Assembly (NCBI GenBank): GCA_031291795.1
Contig: JARLIJ010000026.1
Location: 1 to 37,597, forward strand
DNA from: Acetobacteraceae bacterium
GTDB lineage: Bacteria; Pseudomonadota; Alphaproteobacteria; Acetobacterales; Acetobacteraceae
Direction of reading: 5' to 3'
DNA length: 37,597 nt
A model generated the notes under the pieces. It did not search any database and had not been told where the DNA came from. It worked only from the letters and a program-made list of their open reading frames with translations. Each line of letters starts with the position of its first letter. The first letter of the stretch is position 1. Below are positions 32,350 to 37,597 of this stretch, in pieces. A program made the translations under genes and the position numbers.

Positions 32350-33698
32350 TACCGCTCCATGCCGCGGTCGTTGTCGTCAGCAATATCGCGCTCATTGACG
32401 GCTCGCGCCGCGTAGGCCTGCACCTGCTCCTCGATCACCTCGCGGGCGAGAGCTGCGCGCTCCTGCAGGTCGGCAAGCAGTCGCTCGGCTTCCGGCCGTG
32501 CTTTCTCTAATGCCTCCGCCTCGGCCGACAAGGCGGCCGGCAGCTCTGCGGCGAGTTCATCCCGGCGCTTTTCTGCCGGCCCAAGATTGTCGACAGCGAG
32601 CCTTTCGAGCTGCTGGTGGCGGATCAGTTCGTCGTCTGGGCGCAGGCCGGTTTTGTGCCCGGCTTGGCGCACGGCGCCCAAGCCGTGCCAACGCTCCCCG
32701 GCCTGCGCCTGACGGTAGTCGCGAATGCCCGTGTAGTGCTGAATGACCTTGTCCGTTTCGGCGGATTCGCGCCGAAGCGCGTCGGCTTGGTCCGCCAGGC
32801 CGGCATAGGTCGGCGACACCAGCCGTGCCGTGTCCGTCACGGTCATCGGGCGGCGGAAGGGACCGCCGCCGTCCAGCATTTCGGCCCCTTTGGCGGCCTG
32901 GTCGAGACGCCGGCTATCCATGCCGCGCAGCTCCTGCCTGACGGCCTCGCGTTGCGCCTCGTGGGTGGCGGCGCCGATGGTCTCCTGGCCGCGGTCCATG
33001 GACTGCTGCGGCGTCAACCCGGCGCGGATGACCGCCTCAAGCGATTGCGAACCCATGGCGCGGCGCAGTCCGGGAAGGGCCAGCGAGGCCTCGTATTCGA
33101 GACGGTCGTTGGTCTCCATGCCGCGCTCGGGGGTGAGGCCAGGGAACGCGCGTTCCAGGACGGCGACATCGCGGGCAACATACAGCGTGTTGCGCTCGTT
33201 CTGGCCGACGCCGGTCCGGGTCCAATCCAAGGTGTAACCGGCGGCCGATGCCAGCTCCCTGGTGAATTCGCGCAGGGTACGGCTGTTGCCTTCGTAGAAC
33301 CCATGGGCATGGTCGAGGTCGCCATAGAGTTTGGCGAGACGACTGGCGGCGTCGTCTGGCTGCAAGCCTGCGAGCGAGCCAGGGCCGCCAAACTCTTGCA
33401 GAATGCCGGTTATCCGCGCTTCAACGTTCTCGTGCGCGTAGTGGACGGCATAAACGCTTGATTGCCCTTCAAGCGCGCGGAATTTCGTCCAACGCTCGTA
33501 GGTGTCGTCACGGACGACGCCCGGCCTATGGTGCGGAAGATCCTGAAATATCCGCGCATGAACAGCCTTCAGATGTTCAACATCGAAGTTGCCTTGGACG
33601 GGGGTTTGACGAAGCTCGGCCAGCCGAACGCGGACAAAGTCGGCTTCCAGCTCCTGTTGTGCAGTCTGTCCGGGAGACCGCTCCGGGCGGTCGCTCAC
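32349..33698 (-). CDS. Fic-domain toxin of the VbhT type
   Basis: Fic enzymes transfer AMP or similar groups onto target proteins. The 449-aa protein has an N-terminal Fic domain with 'LKAVHARIFQDL' and the catalytic motif HGFYEGNSRTLR at residues 132-143, including the catalytic His and the EGN-R anchor. After about residue 240 comes a long helical, charged C-terminal region. Class I Fic toxins such as VbhT carry a BID secretion domain there; I cannot confirm BID by eye. It starts with GTG overlapping the antitoxin stop (GTGA), so the two are coupled. Palindromes lie at its stop. Confidence 0.88.
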   Translation of the reverse strand: MSDRPERSPGQTAQQELEADFVRVRLAELRQTPVQGNFDVEHLKAVHARIFQDLPHHRPGVVRDDTYERWTKFRALEGQSSVYAVHYAHENVEARITGILQEFGGPGSLAGLQPDDAASRLAKLYGDLDHAHGFYEGNSRTLREFTRELASAAGYTLDWTRTGVGQNERNTLYVARDVAVLERAFPGLTPERGMETNDRLEYEASLALPGLRRAMGSQSLEAVIRAGLTPQQSMDRGQETIGAATHEAQREAVRQELRGMDSRRLDQAAKGAEMLDGGGPFRRPMTVTDTARLVSPTYAGLADQADALRRESAETDKVIQHYTGIRDYRQAQAGERWHGLGAVRQAGHKTGLRPDDELIRHQQLERLAVDNLGPAEKRRDELAAELPAALSAEAEALEKARPEAERLLADLQERAALAREVIEEQVQAYAARAVNERDIADDNDRGMER

Positions 33699-33916
33699 AG
33701 GCCGTGATGAGCCCGGAGAGCGTCGAGAAGTGCCTCGCGCGTCATCTCGCCGGCGATGAAGCGGCGCGTCAATTCATCGGAGTACTTACTTGGCGTAAAA
33801 CCTTCGAGCCGCAGGCTGCCACGTGCGTAATCGTCAGCGGCTTGCCGCCGGGCGCGCTCCTCGGGCGTGATCTTGGCCGCAGCGGTCGGATTGGGGGATG
33901 TCGACACGTCGTTCAT
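33695..33916 (-). CDS. VbhA-type antitoxin for the Fic toxin
   Basis: Class I Fic antitoxins insert a helix with motif (S/T)xxxE(G/N) into the Fic active site and block ATP positioning. This 73-aa protein has exactly that motif, 'SLRLEG' at residues 34-39, followed by 'ELTRRFIAGEMTREALLDAL', typical of the VbhA family. AGGAGA lies a few bases before the ATG. Its stop overlaps the toxin start, the antitoxin-first order expected for vbhA-vbhT. Confidence 0.9.
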   Translation of the reverse strand: MNDVSTSPNPTAAAKITPEERARRQAADDYARGSLRLEGFTPSKYSDELTRRFIAGEMTREALLDALRAHHGL

Positions 33917-33997
33917 GCAATTCTCCTGGCCTGTATTATAGCGGTTTGCCGTGTAGATTCAAAGCGATAACGGGCATGATGGCCGAATGCACGGCAC

Positions 33998-34261
33998 TCA
34001 GGACACCGCCCGTTCGAGACGGACGGCGGTGCGGGCCATGTATTCGTCGAGCGCGGCGAGCCGGTCATTGAAGATACGGCCATAGAAGCAGGGCTGCCCT
34101 TTCGGCTGGGAGCGAACGATCCAGGCTTCGGCCACGACGTTGGTTCCGGAGCCGGCAGCCGTGATGCCGGCGGTGCGGTGGATCAGGGATGTCGTGGAGG
34201 TAATGCCGTAGTCGTTCGTGATCTCGGCTGAGAACAAGGTGGTAAAAGTTGCGCTGCCCAT
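33998..34261 (-). CDS. Small plasmid-type hypothetical protein (87 aa)
   Basis: The protein starts 'MGSATFTTLFSAEITNDYG' and has 'SGTNVVAEAWIVRSQPKGQP' then 'CFYGRIFNDRLAALDEYM', which looks like a small single-domain protein. I do not recognise the family. AGGAT precedes the ATG by about eight bases. It is preceded by a family A structured leader at the same distance as in DUF736, so the two genes are probably controlled the same way. Confidence 0.65.
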   Translation of the reverse strand: MGSATFTTLFSAEITNDYGITSTTSLIHRTAGITAAGSGTNVVAEAWIVRSQPKGQPCFYGRIFNDRLAALDEYMARTAVRLERAVS

Positions 34262-34500
34262 GTGCGTATCCTGTTCGCCCTCGGATCGCGCCCATCGCGT
34301 CCTCGATGGCGATCGACAGCCCGGGGGGAGGCTGGACCTGCACCGCGCAGCGGCCGCAGCGGAGCGAAGGACGGCGACGGCCGGCTTTTTTGGTTCGCGA
34401 TGCAAAGCCGCAGGCGGCGGAAAAAAGCCGGGCGGCGCTGTTGCAGGAAGGCCAGCCAGGCGTAGCCGGCCCCTGGGCTAGATCAAGCCATGAGAGGCGG
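34262..34500 (-). promoter_or_regulatory. Structured leader, family A copy 2 (upstream of the 87-aa gene)
   Basis: In plus-strand order it has GGACGGCG (34369-34376) and a perfect 11-bp stem CCGGCTTTTTT/AAAAAAGCCGG (34381-34391 with 34421-34431) around a 29-nt loop containing TTCGCGA. Then come AGGCGTAGCCGGCC (34458-34471) and AGATCAAGCCA (34480-34490). The stem sequence differs from copy 1 but pairing, loop length and flanking blocks are kept. The stem edge is 120 bases from the ATG, against 118 in copy 1. The remaining part of this gene-free stretch, to 34659, holds the palindrome pair listed next. Confidence 0.77.
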
Positions 34501-34598
34501 CGACGCGCGGTGCGTGGGCGAACGTCGTGGACCGGCAGGGCAAGGCGCATCAGGTCGTCGCGATGGCGGCGGTTTAGTGACGTCGGTTTCATAACTTA

Positions 34599-34626
34599 CC
34601 GGATATCCGGGACTCCGGATATCCGG
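34599..34626. repeat. Tandem perfect palindromes CCGGATATCCGG separated by 4 bases
   Basis: Two identical 12-bp palindromes flank GACT. They lie between the stop of the RHE_PE00001-like gene and the family A leader. A related palindrome is at 32335-32349. They look like operators for a dimeric regulator or a recombinase/partition site. Confidence 0.65.
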
Positions 34627-34659
34627 ACTATCGAATTGCCGTCCGCGCAGACCAGCTCA

Positions 34660-35808
34660 TCAGCAGCCGGCCCGCGTGATCAGACATTCGTAGCCCCCAA
34701 CCCCTCGGGCAAAGCTGTCGAGGGTCCGCCTGGTGTCCCGGATCACGCGGTCGGCGTTCTCCATCCAAAGTTGCAGGTCGGCGTAGTCGATCGGCTGCCG
34801 GTCCACCGGCACCGGCGGCGTTGTGGGAGGCGCCGGGCACGGCGGCACGTCCTGCGGCAACACCGTTCGGGGCCGTCCGGGACCGCGGCCGGGTTCCGGG
34901 TGGCGCGGCGGCGCGACCTGGTCGCGGAGCGGGGCGAGGCCGCTCAGGCCGAACAGCCGCCGCTTGGCGCGGTGCGTCACTTCCACGGCGATGCCGGCGG
35001 TAACGAATGCTTCGAGCAAGGCGGTCGCGTTCTTGACGGCCATGCCGAGCCCGCCGGCGAGGGTGGTGGGCGAGGCGAGCGGGGCGGCGGCCAGCAGGTC
35101 GATCGCCATCGCGGCGCGCGAGCTGCGCCGCCGGCCGGACGCCGCACCGTGGGCCGCGCGCCAGGTGCGCTCCATGTCTGTGAGGAGATGCAAGCTGTCG
35201 GCGGCCTCGTCGGCCAGAGCATCGAGGAAGATCGGCACCCAGAGGTCACGGGCGAACGGCACCGCGGCGCCGAGCGCCCGCGGCCCGGTCAACGGTACCG
35301 GTGCTCGCAGCAGGCCGTGCCGGGTCCAGTGCCGGACCAGCGCCGCGCGGATCGGCGGCCGGCTGCCGCCCTGCTGGAGCCAGTGATGCATGCCGAGGGC
35401 CGCCGCCAGCAGCGGCGATGCCGCCGCAAGCGGCTGGTCGAGCGCGCGCGCCGCGGCTTGCACGTCGCGTTCCTGATCGAAATCCGGCGCTACGAGCCAC
35501 TGATGCAGGCCCAGCGCATGGCGGGCCGCGGCGAAGATGGCGCCGCGGTCGACGATGCGCAGGGCCCCGTCCATGCGCAGGCGCAGGCCTTCGAGCATGG
35601 CGGCGAGGTGCCACGGGTCGATGGCCAGGCCGTCGACCGCGGCCTGGCGGCGGACGGCATCGAGCCGGGCGCGGTAGAGGAAGGCCGGCAGGAGGGGGTG
35701 GCCGGCGAGCGCCTGGTCGAGCCGCGCGATGGCTGCGGCGGCGCGTTCGAGCGCCCCGGTGACGGCGGGCGCGCCGAGCGGCGGCGCGCGGGCGGGTTGG
35801 TCGAACAT
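34660..35808 (-). CDS. RHE_PE00001-like (DUF1612/HTH) plasmid protein
   Basis: The 382-aa protein has 'LARLDQALAGHPLLPAFLYR' and 'LDGLAIDPWHLAAMLEGLRL'-type motifs ('VDGLAIDPWHLAAMLEGLRL' here), then 'RHALGLHQWLVAPDFDQE'. A C-terminal helix-turn-helix-like part ('ASPTTLAGGLGMAVKNATAL') follows, and a Pro-rich linker near the end. These match the RHE_PE00001 family found on rhizobial and other alphaproteobacterial plasmids; the molecular function is not established. It is transcribed divergently from a tyrosine recombinase, with an inverted repeat in the shared promoter region. Confidence 0.78.
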   Translation of the reverse strand: MFDQPARAPPLGAPAVTGALERAAAAIARLDQALAGHPLLPAFLYRARLDAVRRQAAVDGLAIDPWHLAAMLEGLRLRMDGALRIVDRGAIFAAARHALGLHQWLVAPDFDQERDVQAAARALDQPLAAASPLLAAALGMHHWLQQGGSRPPIRAALVRHWTRHGLLRAPVPLTGPRALGAAVPFARDLWVPIFLDALADEAADSLHLLTDMERTWRAAHGAASGRRRSSRAAMAIDLLAAAPLASPTTLAGGLGMAVKNATALLEAFVTAGIAVEVTHRAKRRLFGLSGLAPLRDQVAPPRHPEPGRGPGRPRTVLPQDVPPCPAPPTTPPVPVDRQPIDYADLQLWMENADRVIRDTRRTLDSFARGVGGYECLITRAGC

Positions 35809-35840
35809 GGCGACCGCACTTCAAGGGGTTGCACGTCAGA

Positions 35841-35865
35841 TTACCTGATCCGGCATTTCAGGTAA
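35841..35865. promoter_or_regulatory. Inverted repeat TTACCTGA-N9-TCAGGTAA, candidate operator
   Basis: Perfect 8-bp arms with a 9-base spacer lie 33 bases upstream of the RHE_PE00001-like ATG and between two divergent genes. A helix-turn-helix regulator, possibly that protein itself, could bind here. Confidence 0.55.
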
Positions 35866-35994
35866 AACAGACCTCTTATTCGCGCGAACGGCCCCTCCCC
35901 CGCCCCCAATGACCGATAATGTGCCTTGTCGACCATAGTATATTCGGCCAGAATCCCACCCGAACGGCCGCTTTCCGGCCCGCCCGAGGACGCC

Positions 35995-37137
35995 ATGCCC
36001 GCCGAAACCGACCGCAAAACCGCGCCGCCGGGCGACCCGGCCGACCTGCTGGCGCCGGCCCGGCCGGCGGTGCCCGCACCGATCGGCGGCGACGCCGTCA
36101 GCGTGCGCACCTGGTTCGACACCACGGTCGAGACCCTGGACCCCGCCAGCGACGGCAGCCTGGCCGGCGACCGCGACGCCGCCGACACCTATCGCCGGAT
36201 GGCCAAGGCGGCGAACACCAGGCGCGCCTACCGCGCCGCGGTGCGCGCCTGGTGCATCTGGTGCGCGCGCCACGACGTGGTGCCGCTGCCCGCCGCCAGC
36301 GCCGATGTCGCCGCCTTCCTCGGCGGCGAGCGCGCCGGGCGGCAGCTCGCGCCGAACACCATCGATCTCCGGCGCGCCGCCATCCGCTATCTGCATCGCG
36401 CCGCCGGCTGCCCCGTTCCGACCGACGATGCCTGCGTGGCGGAGACCGTCGCCGGCATCCGCCGCGATGCCGCACGCCGGGGCCACTTGCCCAAGAAGAA
36501 GGTCGCAGCGACCGCGACCATCGTGCGCCGCCTGCTGGCGCCCATCCCCGATACCGAGCTAGCTGCCGGCGGGCTGGTCGGGTTGCGCGACCGCGCGCTC
36601 ATCCTGGTCGGCTTCGCCGGCGCGCTGCGGCGGGCGGAGCTGGCTGCCATCCGCGTCGAACATCTAGAGAAAACCGAGCGCGGCATCCGGCTCACTTTGC
36701 CGCAGACCAAGGGCGCGCAGACCGCGGCGGTGACCGTCCCCCTGCCCTATGGCGACACCGCACTCTGTCCCGTGCATGCGCTGCTGGCGTGGCTGTCTGC
36801 CGCCGGCATTACCGGGGGGGCGGTATTCCGGCGGGTCTGGCTGCCGAGGCGAGCGGCGCCAGGCCAGCCGTCCCCCCTGCCCCAGATCGGCGCCGACGCG
36901 ATCACGCCGCAGACCGTCGCGCGGATCATCCAGGCCCGCGCTCTGGCGGCCGGGTTCGGCCGGCGGGATCTCGGGGGGCACAGCCTCAAGCGCGGCGCGG
37001 TGACCACGGGCATGGATCTGGGCATCCATCCGACCCGGCTGAAGCGGCTCGGCCGCCACAAGAGCTATGACACGCTTGGCGAGTATCTTGAGCTGGGCGA
37101 CCTGTTCGACGGCCATCCGCTCAGTGGCGTCCTCTGA
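35995..37137 (+). CDS. Tyrosine recombinase / site-specific integrase
   Basis: The 380-aa protein has an N-terminal SAM-like core-binding domain ('SPNTxxxYRxAVRAWxxWC'-like: 'NTRRAYRAAVRAWCIWCARH') and a C-terminal catalytic domain. Catalytic residues are Arg in 'GALRRAEL', His-x-x-Lys/Arg in 'HSLKRGAVTTG', His in 'LGRHKS' and Tyr in 'TLGEYLEL'. I chose the ATG at 35995 over an upstream TTG because the extra 23 residues look non-coding. It could serve element integration, dimer resolution or inversion; no attachment site is evident next to it. Confidence 0.85.
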   Translation: MPAETDRKTAPPGDPADLLAPARPAVPAPIGGDAVSVRTWFDTTVETLDPASDGSLAGDRDAADTYRRMAKAANTRRAYRAAVRAWCIWCARHDVVPLPAASADVAAFLGGERAGRQLAPNTIDLRRAAIRYLHRAAGCPVPTDDACVAETVAGIRRDAARRGHLPKKKVAATATIVRRLLAPIPDTELAAGGLVGLRDRALILVGFAGALRRAELAAIRVEHLEKTERGIRLTLPQTKGAQTAAVTVPLPYGDTALCPVHALLAWLSAAGITGGAVFRRVWLPRRAAPGQPSPLPQIGADAITPQTVARIIQARALAAGFGRRDLGGHSLKRGAVTTGMDLGIHPTRLKRLGRHKSYDTLGEYLELGDLFDGHPLSGVL

Positions 37138-37174
37138 GCGCATTGACCACACCTTGTGGTGGGTTTTGGGTAGA

Positions 37175-37393
37175 TCACCTCGAAATGATCAGAACCTTTA
37201 TGAGGAAAGCAAAGGCGACGAGGACGAAGCTCAAGACGAGCATCTCCGTATTGACCGCCGCTCCGATCGTTCGCCAAGAGGTACCGTTACGTCGGCTTAT
37301 CATGAGCGCGGTTACGCCCTTGAAGAGTAAAAAAGACAGCCCGACAAAAGCGAGAGTCCCAAGGATAGCCACAAAGACGGTTTGCCTCGACAC
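37175..37393 (-). CDS. Small membrane protein (72 aa), hypothetical
   Basis: Two hydrophobic segments, about residues 6-30 and 50-70, flank a short basic loop ('SRRNGTSWR'). It starts with GTG, preceded by GGAA at about nine bases. The gene is less GC-rich than its neighbours. It lies between the recombinase and the insertion sequence and could be a chromosomal or plasmid backbone gene. No family recognised. Confidence 0.5.
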   Translation of the reverse strand: MSRQTVFVAILGTLAFVGLSFLLFKGVTALMISRRNGTSWRTIGAAVNTEMLVLSFVLVAFAFLIKVLIISR

Positions 37394-37457
37394 GGCAGTG
37401 TTTTCCTTTCGGGGAGCTTAGGTCGTTGTCCGTGGCAAAATCGCCATGCGGCAGCTC

Positions 37458-37597
37458 TGAGGTGGTCCCCGGATCCTGGACAGGTAGCTAAGAGAGAGTT
37501 TCGCCCCTAAACCGGCCTGATGGCCAGGGGTTACCGATGGCGAATGTTCGCAAAAAGCACGGGGCAGACTTCAAGGCGAAGGTGGCGCTGGCAGCGG
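37458..37597 (+). mobile_element. IS3-family insertion sequence, left end of second copy (partial)
   Basis: It is identical (reverse complement) to positions 1-140. It starts at the terminal TGA and continues beyond the window. The two copies point outward from the window. Confidence 0.85.
37537..37597 (+). CDS. IS3-family transposase OrfA, N-terminal fragment
   Basis: The same first 20 codons as at the left end, reading out of the window. See the left copy for the reasoning. Confidence 0.75.
   Translation, partial: MANVRKKHGADFKAKVALAA

Noticed and set aside
34249-35865. A 538-codon plus-strand open frame
   Set aside because: It is antisense to the RHE_PE00001-like gene and runs through the structured leader; the translation is low-complexity.
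35919-37070. A long alternative frame overlapping the recombinase
   Set aside because: It is Arg-rich with no motifs, while the other frame has all tyrosine-recombinase residues.
1-37597. Whole window as a composite transposon bounded by two IS copies
   Set aside because: The IS copies are inverted and outward-facing, but only their inner ends are visible. Contig breakage at a repeat explains the ends equally well, and target duplications cannot be checked.
1-37597. CRISPR arrays, tRNA or rRNA genes
   Set aside because: No regularly spaced direct repeats and no cloverleaf or rRNA-like sequence were recognised on either strand.

Overview
The window is a GC-rich piece of an alphaproteobacterial conjugative plasmid or integrative conjugative element. 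The evidence is a Trb-type mating-channel operon, a complete-looking R64-like type IVb pilus operon, a DUF736 protein, ArdC, a large ParB-like protein, a RHE_PE00001-type protein and small plasmid-type hypotheticals. Several of these are typical of rhizobial, sphingomonad and acetic-acid-bacterial plasmids. I cannot name the genus from sequence alone. No replication gene, relaxase or coupling protein is visible, so this is only part of the element. Both ends lie inside copies of the same IS3-family insertion sequence in opposite orientation (1-140 and 37458-37597 are perfect reverse complements). These may be real insertions, contig breaks at a repeat, or both.

Region 1 (111-16299, + strand) is the secretion and pilus block. 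It starts with the end of a trb operon (trbL, cut by the IS, then trbF, trbG, trbI). It runs with stop/start overlaps through a lipoprotein that looks like TrbH fused to a TcpQ/PilL C-terminal domain. The pilus genes follow: secretin pilN, pilP, pilO, assembly ATPase pilQ, inner-membrane pilR, pilin pilS, a second PilT-like ATPase, pilM, tip protein pilV and a lytic transglycosylase. The overlaps suggest that the mating channel and thin pilus are co-expressed. No prepilin peptidase is visible.

Region 2 (16359-24120) holds an SRAP/YedK DNA-repair protein and a run of small, mostly minus-strand plasmid genes: a membrane protein, DUF736, a 58-aa and a 196-aa protein, the higBA toxin-antitoxin pair and a large ParB-like protein. 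Two of these genes, DUF736 and the 196-aa gene, each face a degraded head-to-head inverted copy of themselves.

Region 3 (24143-31482, minus strand) is an anti-restriction block. It contains a 1708-aa methylase-helicase fusion of the phage P1 DarB type, ArdC, and two coupled small genes. Region 4 (31524-35808) has a ribbon-helix-helix regulator with clustered palindromic operators, a lower-GC 89-aa gene, a Fic toxin/VbhA antitoxin pair, an 87-aa gene and a RHE_PE00001-like protein. Region 5 (35995-37393) has a divergent tyrosine recombinase and a small membrane protein.

The most interesting signal is non-coding. Two families of long structured leaders sit upstream of minus-strand genes. Family A is upstream of DUF736 and the 87-aa gene. 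It has perfect stems of unrelated sequence around a 29-nt loop carrying TTCGCGA, plus further conserved blocks in the same order. Family B is upstream of the ParB-like gene and ardC and shows about 150 nt of paralogous sequence with a conserved hairpin. All four genes lie on one strand in a block that looks like a plasmid leading region. I infer that the leaders may be cis-regulatory RNAs or single-strand-DNA (Frpo-like) entry promoters.
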